DNA of 64,000 bases from contig JAFSWF010000043.1 of assembly GCA_017444615.1 (NCBI GenBank), positions 1-64,000 of the forward strand, read 5' to 3'. Source of the DNA: Paludibacteraceae bacterium (GTDB taxonomy: Bacteria; Bacteroidota; Bacteroidia; Bacteroidales; Paludibacteraceae). This document shows positions 50,876 to 58,789 of the stretch, piece by piece (position 1 is the first letter of the stretch; the number at the start of each line of letters is the position of its first letter). Both the position numbers and the translations under genes were made by a program. Under the pieces are notes generated by a model, which saw only the letters and a program-made list of their open reading frames with translations, searched no databases and was not told the origin of the DNA.

Positions 50876-51883
50876 ATGAAAAAAATCTTAGGATTAGGTA
50901 ACGCGTTAACGGATATTCTTCTCCAAGTGAGTGAGGACGATTTGCGCGAACTTGGTTTTCCGAAAGGAAGCATGAACCTCATTTCTAAAGACCAGGCGGC
51001 GGAGATTCAATACCGCTTCCTTTCGGTTCGCAAACGCATGGTAGCCGGTGGTTCGGCTTCGAACACCATCAACTGTATTGCGTCATTAGGTGGTAAAGCG
51101 GCTTTTATCGGTAAGATTGGTAATGATGAAGTGGGTGATTTCTACCGTGAGGATATGCTCAAGAACGGTGTGAAGCCCATTTTATTATTTTCTTCGCAAA
51201 GCGCTATGTCGGGTTGTTCGATTGTGCTGATCACGCCGGATGGCGAGCGCACGTTCGCTACATATTTAGGAGCCGCTGCTGAGCTTTGCGCCGATGATAT
51301 TCAGAAAGATGCGTTTTCGGGTTATGACATTTTCCACATTGAGGGTTACTTGGTACAGAACCATGACTTGCTGGAGAAATCGTTGCGTTTGGCCAAAGAG
51401 GCGGGTTGTATGATTTCGTTGGATCTGGCATCGTATAACGTGATCAATGAAAACCACGCTTTCCTCAAAGGACTGGTGAAACAATACGTGGACATCGTGT
51501 TTGCCAACGAGGACGAATCATTCGCCTATACGCACCTTAATCCCGAAGAATCGGTTGCACGGATAGCGGAAGAGTGCGACATTGCGGTGGTGAAGGTAGG
51601 TAAGAACGGTTCGTACGTGCAGCAAGGCAGCAAGCGCTACCACATCGGTGCTATTACCACTTCCTGTACCGACTCTACCGGTGCCGGAGACTATTTTGCA
51701 GGCGGGTTCCTGCACGCGTTGAGTGATGGCTTTGATATCCGTCGTTGCGCAGAGATCGGCACTATTGCCGCCGGTCGGGTGGTGGAAGTGATTGGAACCA
51801 AACTGAGTGACGACACTTGGGAAGAGATCCGACGCATCTGCGCGCTATACCGCGGGTTTATGCAGAAGTACAATAAGGATTAA
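50876..51883 (+). CDS. PfkB-family kinase, adenosine-kinase-like
   Basis: 335 aa. AGGSASNTINCIASLGGKAAF (first PfkB motif; here with the SASN variant) and DSTGAGDYFAGGFLHAL (second motif, catalytic Asp). The N-terminal GNALTDILLQV and overall spacing fit the adenosine-kinase-like group of Bacteroidetes. It phosphorylates a nucleoside or sugar at the 5'/6' hydroxyl; the substrate is not certain. First of a plus-strand run continuing with plsC and holB. Confidence 0.87.
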   Translation: MKKILGLGNALTDILLQVSEDDLRELGFPKGSMNLISKDQAAEIQYRFLSVRKRMVAGGSASNTINCIASLGGKAAFIGKIGNDEVGDFYREDMLKNGVKPILLFSSQSAMSGCSIVLITPDGERTFATYLGAAAELCADDIQKDAFSGYDIFHIEGYLVQNHDLLEKSLRLAKEAGCMISLDLASYNVINENHAFLKGLVKQYVDIVFANEDESFAYTHLNPEESVARIAEECDIAVVKVGKNGSYVQQGSKRYHIGAITTSCTDSTGAGDYFAGGFLHALSDGFDIRRCAEIGTIAAGRVVEVIGTKLSDDTWEEIRRICALYRGFMQKYNKD

Positions 51884-51917
51884 TTGATAAATGATAATTG
51901 ATAGTTGATAATTGATG
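51882..51917. repeat. Heptad tandem repeat containing the plsC start
   Basis: Units TGATAAA, TGATAAT, TGATAGT, TGATAAT, then TGATG whose ATG starts plsC. Confidence 0.88.
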
Positions 51918-52637
51918 AAAGCTATTATTCGTCCGTTTTATATTTTGTGGCAGTTTGTGATTGCATGGCCGATATTGGCGGTTTTGACGATCTTTACGGC
52001 TATTTTTACCGTCTGCACGGTGCCTTGGCGCAATGCAGAGTTTGTGCATAAAGTGCAGCAGTTCTGGTCCCGTTCGTTCTTTTGGTTGATGTTCCTGCCG
52101 GTTTCGGTCGATGGAACCGAGCATATTCAGCCTCATCAGAGTTATGTATTCGTCTCCAACCACCAATCAATGTTCGATGTGTGGCTTGTTTACGGTTGGT
52201 TGCCGGTTATCTTCAAATGGTTGATGAAAGCGGAATTGCGCAAAGTGCCGTTTGTAGGAACGGGTTGCAAAGCCGCCGGTCATATCTTCATTGACCGTCG
52301 CAATGCCAAAGCGGCGATGGAGAGTCTTAAGGAAGTGGAGAAACAACTGACTGATGGCGTTTGCACGGTTATTTTCCCGGAAGGAACACGTACGGCTACG
52401 GGTGAGATGGGACGTTTCAAACGCGGAGCGTTCCAGATTGCCATTGATTTGGGGTTGCCGGTTATACCGCTTTCGCTGAGCGGTTGCTTCGATATCATGC
52501 CTAAGGGCGCGCTGACCGTTCGCCGCCATGCGGCGCATATGCATATCGGTGAACCGATTGACTTGAAGCAGTTTGCCGACCCGAATGAGGCGATTGAGGC
52601 GGTACGTAATGCCGTGGCGGAGGGAATAAAAAGTTGA
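51915..52637 (+). CDS. plsC: 1-acyl-sn-glycerol-3-phosphate acyltransferase
   Basis: 240 aa from MKAIIRPFYILW. One or two N-terminal hydrophobic segments (about 5-35), acyltransferase HxxxxD as NHQSMFD (about 81-87), and FPEGTRTATGEM for glycerol phosphate binding. It makes phosphatidic acid at the inner membrane. Its ATG and stop both lie in heptad repeats. Confidence 0.93.
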   Translation: MKAIIRPFYILWQFVIAWPILAVLTIFTAIFTVCTVPWRNAEFVHKVQQFWSRSFFWLMFLPVSVDGTEHIQPHQSYVFVSNHQSMFDVWLVYGWLPVIFKWLMKAELRKVPFVGTGCKAAGHIFIDRRNAKAAMESLKEVEKQLTDGVCTVIFPEGTRTATGEMGRFKRGAFQIAIDLGLPVIPLSLSGCFDIMPKGALTVRRHAAHMHIGEPIDLKQFADPNEAIEAVRNAVAEGIKS

Positions 52638-52662
52638 GAGTTTAGAGTTGAGAGTTTAGAGT
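52632..52662. repeat. Heptad tandem repeat holding the plsC stop and holB start
   Basis: Units AGTTGAG, AGTTTAG, AGTTGAG, AGTTTAG, AGTG. The plsC TGA (52635-52637) and the holB GTG (52661-52663) lie in the first and last units. Confidence 0.9.
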
Positions 52663-53827
52663 GCTATTTCGGGATATCATAGGGCAAGAGGAGATCAAGG
52701 CGCAGTTGCGGGCGTCGGTGCGTGAGGGACGAATTCCTCATGCGCAACTGTTTACCGGCATCAGCGGAATCGGCAAGTTGCAGTTGGCGCTCGCCTACGC
52801 GCAATACGTTAATTGTGCGCATCGCACGAACGAGGACAGTTGCGGTCAGTGTCCCACATGTTTGCAGATGCAAAAACTGCAACATCCTGACCTGCATTTT
52901 GTTTTTCCTATCGTCAAAATCGAACATGAAGACACCTGCGATGCGTTCATGGAACAATGGCGAGAAATCATCCTCTCCCGCGGTTATTTCGATTTGGAAG
53001 ATTGGTACAAAGCGCTGCGCGTGGAGACCAAACAAGGGATGATATATGAAAAAGAGAGCGGTGAGATTTTGCGTAAGTTGAGTCTCAAACCCTTTGGTGA
53101 CGGCTACAAAGTGATGATCATTTGGCAGCCGGAGAAGATGAATGATTCGTGCGCCAATAAGCTGCTCAAGTTGCTGGAAGAGCCGCCTGTACAAACTCTT
53201 TTTATCTTGGTTTCCGAACATCCGGAGCAGTTGCTGTCCACTATTCTCTCGCGCGTACAACGTATTCAGATTCCCCGGATTCCCAACGAGGTGGTTGCTG
53301 ATGCCTTGATGCGCAAAGGCGTGCCTGCTGCTACCGCCTCTGACATTGCCCGTATTGCTAACGGCAGTTATCTGCAGGCGCTCAAGAAAGTGAACCAAAG
53401 CAAAGAGAACATAGCCGAATTGCAAGCTTTCATCGCACTTTTCCGCAATGCCTATACGGTGGGAATGATCAATGATGCGGAGAAAAAATTCCAAGCGTTG
53501 CAGCAGCTGCGCAAGTGGAGTCTGGACATGGCGGACGCCAAAACGATGGGACGTGAGCGACAAAAACATTTTCTGCAATACGCCCAGCAACAAGTGCGGG
53601 AGAACTATATCCGTAATTGGGCGCAACCGGACCTCAATTACCAGTTGCCGGAAGAGCGCGAATTCTCCGTTAAATTCGCACCTTTTATCCATTCCGGCAA
53701 TGTGGAAGGCATCATGCGGCAGTTAGACCTTGCGGAACGACAAATAGAACAAAACGGCAATGCCAAAATCATTTTCTTTGATCTTTGTATCCAAATGATA
53801 GTATTAATCAAAAAGCCCAAACAATAA
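52661..53827 (+). CDS. holB: DNA polymerase III delta' subunit
   Basis: 388 aa with GTG start inside the repeat. Clamp-loader AAA+ domain with GISGIGKLQLA (P-loop), zinc-binding cysteines in the CGQCPTC segment, and LLKLLEEPP with LILSRVQRI-type SRC-like motif (here LSRVQRIQIP). It is part of the complex that loads the sliding clamp. Followed immediately by the PSP1 gene. Confidence 0.9.
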   Translation: MLFRDIIGQEEIKAQLRASVREGRIPHAQLFTGISGIGKLQLALAYAQYVNCAHRTNEDSCGQCPTCLQMQKLQHPDLHFVFPIVKIEHEDTCDAFMEQWREIILSRGYFDLEDWYKALRVETKQGMIYEKESGEILRKLSLKPFGDGYKVMIIWQPEKMNDSCANKLLKLLEEPPVQTLFILVSEHPEQLLSTILSRVQRIQIPRIPNEVVADALMRKGVPAATASDIARIANGSYLQALKKVNQSKENIAELQAFIALFRNAYTVGMINDAEKKFQALQQLRKWSLDMADAKTMGRERQKHFLQYAQQQVRENYIRNWAQPDLNYQLPEEREFSVKFAPFIHSGNVEGIMRQLDLAERQIEQNGNAKIIFFDLCIQMIVLIKKPKQ

Positions 53828-53829
53828 AT

Positions 53830-54972
53830 ATGTCAACCTCCAAATACCATACCTCCAACGAATTGCCGGCATCGGCATCCAAGCGCAACTCCGCGCATAT
53901 GTTGCCGGTAGTGGACTGGTTATCCGATCTGCCGGAAAATACCCATTTAACGGACCTTGTAGAGGTTCAGTTCAAGCAAACGCGCAAAGGTTATTTCCAT
54001 AACACAAACCATCTGCCGCTGGAGAAAGGCGTCAAAGTGGTAGTGGAAGCCACGAGCGGTCAAGATCTTGGCGAAGTGGTTCTGACCGGCAAACTGGTTG
54101 AGTTGCAGATGCGTAAGAACCGCATTGACACCTCGCGGTACGAAGTGCGACAAGTGATCCGTATTGCTACAGAAGAAGACCTTCAGCGTGCCGAAGAGGC
54201 CCATGCACGCGAGCAAGAGACGATGATCAAAGCCCGCCAATTGGCCAAGTCCTTAGGACTGGAGATGAAGATCGGCGATGTGGAGTATCAGGGAGACGGT
54301 ACGAAAGCTATTTTCTATTACATCGCTGACGGGCGTGTGGATTTTCGACAACTAATCAAAGTCTATGCCGAGACATTCCGTATTCGCGTGGAGATGAAGC
54401 AAATCGGTGCCCGTCAAGAGGCGGGTCGTATAGGCGGAACGGGTCCGTGCGGACGCGAACTGTGTTGCTCTACGTGGATGATCAATTTCTCGTCGGTAGG
54501 CACAGGTGCCGCGCGGCTACAGAACATATCGCCTAACCCACAGAAACTGGCAGGTATGTGTGCCAAACTCAAGTGTTGCCTCAATTATGAAGTGCCGGTG
54601 TACGAAGATGCCTCCAAACTGTTACCACCGCGGCATGTAGAGTTGGAGACGAAAGATGCTACGTATTATCTTTTCTCTACTGACCCCTTGGCCGGTATGG
54701 TCACCTACTCGTCAGACCCGCAGGTAGCCGCTAACCTGCAAACGATCACTGCGCATCGCGCCAAAGAGATTATTGCGATGAATAACCGTGGCGAAAAACC
54801 CGATACGCTCGAAGGTACGCGTGTTGCCAGCCCAGAGTTGGGTTACCATAACGTGGTGGGACACGATGATGTGACGCGTTTTGACCGCAAGCGTAATCCT
54901 AAGGGCCATCATCATCGCCGCGATAACAGAGATCGCAGAGATAACCGCAATGATAGTAAACGACCGTCCTAA
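53830..54972 (+). CDS. PSP1/RicT-like protein
   Basis: 380 aa from MSTSKYHTSNELP, 2 bp after holB; longer frames overlap holB. The PSP1 C-terminal domain includes GRVDFRQLIKVYAETFRIRV and cysteines GGTGPCGRELCC and MCAKLKCCLNYE, as in Bacillus RicT (YaaT), an iron-sulfur-containing subunit of a complex acting with RNase Y. A His/Arg/Asp-rich disordered tail (RDNRDRRDNRND) closes it. The holB - PSP1 - gldH order is usual in Bacteroidetes. The exact role here is inferred. Confidence 0.87.
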   Translation: MSTSKYHTSNELPASASKRNSAHMLPVVDWLSDLPENTHLTDLVEVQFKQTRKGYFHNTNHLPLEKGVKVVVEATSGQDLGEVVLTGKLVELQMRKNRIDTSRYEVRQVIRIATEEDLQRAEEAHAREQETMIKARQLAKSLGLEMKIGDVEYQGDGTKAIFYYIADGRVDFRQLIKVYAETFRIRVEMKQIGARQEAGRIGGTGPCGRELCCSTWMINFSSVGTGAARLQNISPNPQKLAGMCAKLKCCLNYEVPVYEDASKLLPPRHVELETKDATYYLFSTDPLAGMVTYSSDPQVAANLQTITAHRAKEIIAMNNRGEKPDTLEGTRVASPELGYHNVVGHDDVTRFDRKRNPKGHHHRRDNRDRRDNRNDSKRPS

Positions 54973-54976
54973 GCCT

Positions 54977-55432
54977 ATGCGTCACCGAAGTTTTCTTTTT
55001 ATACTCCTTGTAGTCGCGGTAGTAGGTATGAGTTCGTGCCGCAAAGGGATTGTGTATAGCCATTTTCAGCCCATTTCATCGGCACAATGGGCGATTGACT
55101 CTATTGCCCGTTTTGATTATCGGATAACCGATACGGCGACTTCTTATACGGTGCTTATTTATGTGCGGCATACGGAGCGCTATCCGTATCAGAACATATG
55201 GCTTTTTGTGGGTGATTCGCTCCATCGCGATACCTTGAATACCTATTTGGCAGATGACCGAGGGCAATGGATAGGCGACAAACAGCACGGTTTTATCGAG
55301 CGGCAGATTATCTACCAACCTTCACGCCATTATGCCGACACGGGTTCGTACTATCTGGACATTCAACACGGCATGCGCGACTCGCTGCTGCGCGGTGTAA
55401 CAGATGTGGGAGTAGAGGTAATTGATAATTGA
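54977..55432 (+). CDS. gldH: GldH gliding motility/type IX-associated lipoprotein
   Basis: 151 aa from MRHRSFLFILLVVAVVGMSS with the lipobox Cys21. The body (YSHFQPISSAQWAIDS, YPYQNIWLFVGDSL, YYLDIQHGMRDSLLRGV) matches GldH. In Flavobacterium, GldH is needed for gliding and chitin use. It follows PSP1 by 4 bp. Its stop lies in a heptad repeat. Confidence 0.88.
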   Translation: MRHRSFLFILLVVAVVGMSSCRKGIVYSHFQPISSAQWAIDSIARFDYRITDTATSYTVLIYVRHTERYPYQNIWLFVGDSLHRDTLNTYLADDRGQWIGDKQHGFIERQIIYQPSRHYADTGSYYLDIQHGMRDSLLRGVTDVGVEVIDN

Positions 55433-55459
55433 GAATTGAGAATTGAGAATTGAAAGTTG
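55419..55459. repeat. Heptad tandem repeat holding the gldH stop and trmB start
   Basis: Units AATTGAT, AATTGAG, AATTGAG, AATTGAG, AATTGAA, AGTTGGG, period 7. The gldH TGA (55430-55432) and trmB TTG (55457-55459) lie inside. Confidence 0.9.
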
Positions 55460-56245
55460 GGAAAGAATAAGTTAAAGAAATTCGCGGAGATGGAGACATT
55501 TCATAATGTCATCCAATGCGGTGCGCGGGAGATGAGCCGTAAGCCATCCGAAGTCAGTCTTCAAAAGCATGAGTTGGCGGGTCATTGGCGCGATGCGTAT
55601 TTTCATAATGACCATCCTATTGTGCTGGAGTTAGGTTGCGGTCGAGGCGAATACACAGTAGGACTGGCTCGGCGCTATCCGGAGAAGAATTTTATTGGTG
55701 TGGATATCAAGGGTGCACGCATGTGGGCAGGTGCGAAAGAAGCCGAATTAGACGGGTTAACCAACGTTGCTTTTCTGCGAACGAACATAGAGATTATCGC
55801 TTCTTTTTTTGCGTCCGACGAAGTGGATGAGATTTGGATTACGTTCTGTGACCCGCAGATGAAAAAAGCCACCAAACGGCTTACCTCTACGTATTTTATG
55901 CAGCGCTATCAGCAGATCGTTCAACCGAACGGACTGATTCATCTCAAAACGGACAGTCCTTTCCTCTATGCCTATACGACAGAGATGCTTCGGCTCAACT
56001 CCTACCCTGTCCGTTGCACTACGGACGATTTATACGGAGCGCATTCAGCCATCAGTAGTCAGCTATCCCTTTTGAGCGACGCGCGTGCGCTGCAAACGCA
56101 CTATGAGAAACAATGGTTAGATAGGGGAATGACAATCAAGTATATAGAATGGCAATTGACGCCTTTAGCTTCGTTTGAAGAACCGACGATTGAGATAGAG
56201 CATGATTCTTACCGTTCGTACGGTCGCAATTACAATAACGCATAA
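55457..56245 (+). CDS. trmB: tRNA (guanine-N7-)-methyltransferase
   Basis: 262 aa with TTG start giving MGKNKLKKFAEM, the usual Bacteroides TrmB beginning. SAM motif LELGCGRGEYTVGLAR (about 58-73), FIGVDIKGARMW, and the TrmB signature FCDPQMKKATKRLTS with HLKTDSPFLY. It makes m7G46 in tRNA. Slightly longer than average but no inserted tract noted. Confidence 0.93.
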   Translation: MGKNKLKKFAEMETFHNVIQCGAREMSRKPSEVSLQKHELAGHWRDAYFHNDHPIVLELGCGRGEYTVGLARRYPEKNFIGVDIKGARMWAGAKEAELDGLTNVAFLRTNIEIIASFFASDEVDEIWITFCDPQMKKATKRLTSTYFMQRYQQIVQPNGLIHLKTDSPFLYAYTTEMLRLNSYPVRCTTDDLYGAHSAISSQLSLLSDARALQTHYEKQWLDRGMTIKYIEWQLTPLASFEEPTIEIEHDSYRSYGRNYNNA

Positions 56246-56268
56246 AAAAAGCACCCTTGCAGGTGCTT
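56244..56268 (-). terminator. Terminator after the Cys-rich lipoprotein gene
   Basis: Minus strand: AAGCACCTGCAAGGGTGCTT stem-loop followed by seven T. Confidence 0.82.
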
Positions 56269-56303
56269 AAGCAGGTTTTTGTACCTTCATTGAGCAACAA
56301 GGA

Positions 56304-56483
56304 TTACTCAGCAGCAGGAGCCTCAACAGCCTCAGCAGCCTCAACTACTTGTGCAGAATCAGCAACAGCCTCGCAGCATGCGCTGTCTTTGCAGCACTTG
56401 TCACAGCATTTTTTCTCTGCACTCTTGTTGCAGCAACTCATTGCAGCAACGGCAACAAGTGCGATAAGAAGCATTTTCTTCAT
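56304..56483 (-). CDS. 59-aa cysteine-rich lipoprotein-like peptide
   Basis: Too short for most ORF callers. Starts MKKMLLIALVAVAAMSCCNK: signal peptide plus a lipobox-like AMSC (Cys17). The mature part contains paired cysteines (CC at 17-18, 26-27, 30-31, 36-37) with acidic/lysine spacers, then an Ala/Glu-rich tail ending EAPAAE. Four CC pairs in about 20 residues suggest metal binding or a disulfide-rich peptide. It has its own promoter, uORF/hairpin leader and terminator, so expression is likely regulated. Homology unknown to me. Confidence 0.8.
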   Translation of the reverse strand: MKKMLLIALVAVAAMSCCNKSAEKKCCDKCCKDSACCEAVADSAQVVEAAEAVEAPAAE

Positions 56484-56516
56484 AATTTAAAAACAAGTTT
56501 TAAATTCTGGAGCTTC

Positions 56517-56553
56517 GGCGTCGTCGAGTAGTGTAAGCGAGCTTACACTCGAC
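56517..56553 (-). promoter_or_regulatory. Leader hairpin before the Cys-rich peptide
   Basis: Minus strand: GTCGAG-TGTAAG-CTCG-CTTACA-CTA-CTCGAC, a long stem with a three-base bulge, between the uORF and the gene. The uORF stop lies in its 5' arm. Confidence 0.7.
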
Positions 56554-56569
56554 TAGCACGAACCTTCAT
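56543..56569 (-). CDS. Possible 8-codon leader peptide (uORF)
   Basis: ATGAAGGTTCGTGCTAGTCG..., encoding MKVRASRV then TAA. Its context AAATTATGAAG is an exact copy of that at the downstream gene's start. Located between promoter and gene on the same transcript. Confidence 0.45.
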   Translation of the reverse strand: MKVRASRV

Positions 56570-56628
56570 AATTTGGGTTAATAAAGCTTTAATACCTGAT
56601 TTTTTCGCCTTTTTGCGAAAATCGACTG

Positions 56629-56660
56629 CAAAAGTACTGCTTTTTTTGCATATATCCAAA
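56629..56660 (-). promoter_or_regulatory. Promoter for the Cys-rich peptide transcript
   Basis: Minus strand: TTTG (56657-56660), 20 nt, TACTTTTG (56629-56636). Confidence 0.84.
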
Positions 56661-56676
56661 AAAAATTGTAATTTTG
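56645..56676 (+). promoter_or_regulatory. Promoter for the PASTA/RluD unit
   Basis: Plus strand: TTTG (56645-56648), 20 nt, TAATTTTG (56669-56676). Its -33 box and the divergent one enclose TTTGCATATATCCAAA. Confidence 0.86.
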
Positions 56677-56696
56677 CACACTGAAATTAACATTTT

Positions 56697-57515
56697 ATGG
56701 ACAAAAAGCCTATTTTTGACAAGAAAGACCTCCGATTTGTGGGGTGGAACATCGTTTTAGCCGTATTGCTAGGAGTATGTATTATCGTTGGGTTAGTGCT
56801 TTGGTTACGGAGTTATACCCAACACGGTGTGGAAGTGGAAGTGGCGGATGTGCGCGGGTTGGTTTTGGCGGAAGCCGAACCGCTTTTGCAGGCACAGGGG
56901 CTGCGGTTAGAAGTGATTGATTCGACCTATTCGGACAAAGTGCCGTTTGGTACGGTAGTGGACCAAGATCCCAAACCGCAGAGCCATGCCAAGCACGGAC
57001 GACTGGTATATGTGACCATTAATGCCACTACCAAACGTCAGATCACCATGCCTAACCTTCATGACATGAGTTACCGACAGGCAGAAACCACGTTGCGCGG
57101 ATTGGGTCTGCGGGTGGATAGTATCTATGAGTACGAGCCTTCTGCTTTCCGTGATTTGGTATTGGATGTGAAAGCGAACGGTAAGAGTATTGAGCCCGGC
57201 GAAAAAGTAGCCGTAGGCACGAAGGTACGATTGGTGGTTGGTTTTGGTCGTGGCACCGAAGAGGTGGAAGTGCCGAGTGTGATTGGTTTGACGCTCCAAG
57301 ATGCGCGGAGTCTGCTGCTGAGCAGACGCTTGACCCTCGGTGCCGTTAACTACGATGAAGCCGAAGAGGAAGGTGTAGAACAATTCGTTTATTCGCAGAC
57401 CCCTGCTGCCGGCGAACGCATAGTAGAAGGCGAGACGGTTGCCTTGCGTTTGTCGTCTAATATAGAAAAAGCAGCCACCGGAGGAGATAATACAGAGGAT
57501 GACAACTGGTTCTGA
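56697..57515 (+). CDS. PASTA-domain membrane protein
   Basis: 272 aa. A cytoplasmic start, one TM (about 17-38), then three PASTA repeats: VEVADVRGLVLAEAEPLL, ITMPNLHDMSYRQAETTL and VEVPSVIGLTLQDARSLL, each beginning with the typical hydrophobic-Pro/Asp-Gly-Leu pattern. PASTA domains bind peptidoglycan fragments; here there is no kinase or transpeptidase domain attached. An acidic tail (GGDNTEDDNWF) ends it. The stop overlaps the RluD-type gene by 17 bp. Confidence 0.9.
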   Translation: MDKKPIFDKKDLRFVGWNIVLAVLLGVCIIVGLVLWLRSYTQHGVEVEVADVRGLVLAEAEPLLQAQGLRLEVIDSTYSDKVPFGTVVDQDPKPQSHAKHGRLVYVTINATTKRQITMPNLHDMSYRQAETTLRGLGLRVDSIYEYEPSAFRDLVLDVKANGKSIEPGEKVAVGTKVRLVVGFGRGTEEVEVPSVIGLTLQDARSLLLSRRLTLGAVNYDEAEEEGVEQFVYSQTPAAGERIVEGETVALRLSSNIEKAATGGDNTEDDNWF

Positions 57516-58530
57516 TATAGAGATAGAGCAAGAGGAGCTTTGGGAACGCTGGCGTTGTGAAGTCGATAAAGGTCAGAGCAAAGAGCGTATCGACAAGTAT
57601 TTAGCCGAGCACATGACCAATACCAGTCGTAACCGTATTCAAACGGCTGCAGATGCCGGCAATGTGTGGGTGAACGGCAAGGCGGTGGCTTCTAATTACC
57701 GCGTCAAACCGGGGGATGTTATTCAAGTGTTGCTGGATCATGAGCCGCATGATTACACCATAACACCGGAGAATATCCCGTTAGATATCGTGTATGAAGA
57801 TGAAGATGTGCTGGTGGTCAATAAACCTGCCGGACTGGTTGTTCATCCGGGGCATGGTAACTACGAACACACGCTTCTGAATGCCTTGGCTTTCTATTTC
57901 GGCGATAAGATTGACATGAATGATCCTGAGATAGGTCTTGTTCACCGCATCGACAAAGATACCAGCGGTTTATTGCTGATTGCTAAGACGCCGGAGGCGA
58001 AGACTAACCTCGGTAAGCAGTTTTTTGACCATACGACCGAACGGAGTTACAACGCGTTGGTATGGGGCACTTTTGCGGAAGAAAGCGGCACGATAGAAGG
58101 GGCTTTGGCGCGCGATAATAGAGACCGTACGATCTACCGCGTGTGGGATGTAGAGGAATGTCCGCAAGCCAAAGAAGCTATTACCCATTGGCGAGTGCTG
58201 GAGCGTTTTCCTTATGTGACGTTGGTGGAGTGTCGGCTGGAGACCGGTCGTACGCATCAGATACGTGTGCACATGAAGCATATAGGTCATCCGCTCTTTG
58301 CGGATGATAAATACGGAGGCATGGAGATTCTCAAAGGTCTGCGTACGCAGAAATACAAGCAATATATAGAAAACTGCTTTGCGCTCTGTCCTCGTCAAGT
58401 TCTTCACGCACGTACCTTAGGATTCACGCACCCGCGCACGGGCGAGCGTATGCATTTTGATAGCGAGTGGCCGGCAGACATGTCAGCGCTCATTGCCAAA
58501 TGGCGTGCATACGAACCGAATACATTGTGA
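57499..58530 (+). CDS. rluD: RluD-type 23S rRNA pseudouridine synthase
   Basis: 343 aa. An S4 domain (about 30-85, KERIDKYLAEHMTNTSRNRIQ) and the catalytic domain with VHRIDKDTSGLLLIAK (catalytic Asp), LETGRTHQIRVHMKHIGHP and HARTLGFTHP. The H-R-I-D form and the S4 domain fit RluD, which modifies helix 69 of 23S rRNA. No repeat insertion is present, unlike the paralogue at 1842. Translationally coupled to the PASTA gene. Confidence 0.92.
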   Translation: MTTGSDIEIEQEELWERWRCEVDKGQSKERIDKYLAEHMTNTSRNRIQTAADAGNVWVNGKAVASNYRVKPGDVIQVLLDHEPHDYTITPENIPLDIVYEDEDVLVVNKPAGLVVHPGHGNYEHTLLNALAFYFGDKIDMNDPEIGLVHRIDKDTSGLLLIAKTPEAKTNLGKQFFDHTTERSYNALVWGTFAEESGTIEGALARDNRDRTIYRVWDVEECPQAKEAITHWRVLERFPYVTLVECRLETGRTHQIRVHMKHIGHPLFADDKYGGMEILKGLRTQKYKQYIENCFALCPRQVLHARTLGFTHPRTGERMHFDSEWPADMSALIAKWRAYEPNTL

Positions 58531-58559
58531 TGTCGGACACCAAAAAAAATTCCCTAAAC

Positions 58560-58634
58560 TACATAAAACAAAGAAGGTTGTCTCCCGACAACCCAATCTT
58601 TTTACTTAACCTTAAATCTAATACCATGAAAAAC
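58560..58634 (-). ncRNA. Candidate small RNA, about 75 nt
   Basis: Minus strand: a promoter (58641-58672) sets the start near 58634; the transcript then ends in the stem GGTTGTC-GGGA-GACAACC (58576-58593 region) followed by TTCTTTGTTTT. No ORF of useful size. The hairpin can also end the rluD transcript on the plus strand. Confidence 0.6.
58572..58604 (+). terminator. Hairpin after rluD
   Basis: GGTTGTC-TCCC-GACAACC, then CCAATCTTTTT on the plus strand. Shared with the minus-strand small RNA. Confidence 0.72.
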
Positions 58635-58640
58635 ACGGTG

Positions 58641-58672
58641 CAAAAGTACTGCTTTTTGAGCATATGACCAAA
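58641..58672 (-). promoter_or_regulatory. Promoter of the candidate small RNA
   Basis: Minus strand: TTTG (58669-58672), 20 nt, TACTTTTG (58641-58648). Confidence 0.82.
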
Positions 58673-58789
58673 TATTTTGCAAAAAAAATGCAATAAATGA
58701 AAAATTTGCCAATTGTACTTTGCAAATTTTGCGCTAAAGTGCACATTTACACCATTTTATTGGAAAATAGAAAAAAGCGCTTTTTTCTC

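Noticed and set aside
52664..53692. 342-aa open frame on the minus strand
   Set aside because: Fully antisense to holB, whose clamp-loader motifs are clear; the frame has no recognisable motif.
58626..58667. 13-codon frame starting MKNTVQ on the plus strand
   Set aside because: Too short and overlapping a good minus-strand promoter; no plus-strand promoter leads to it.
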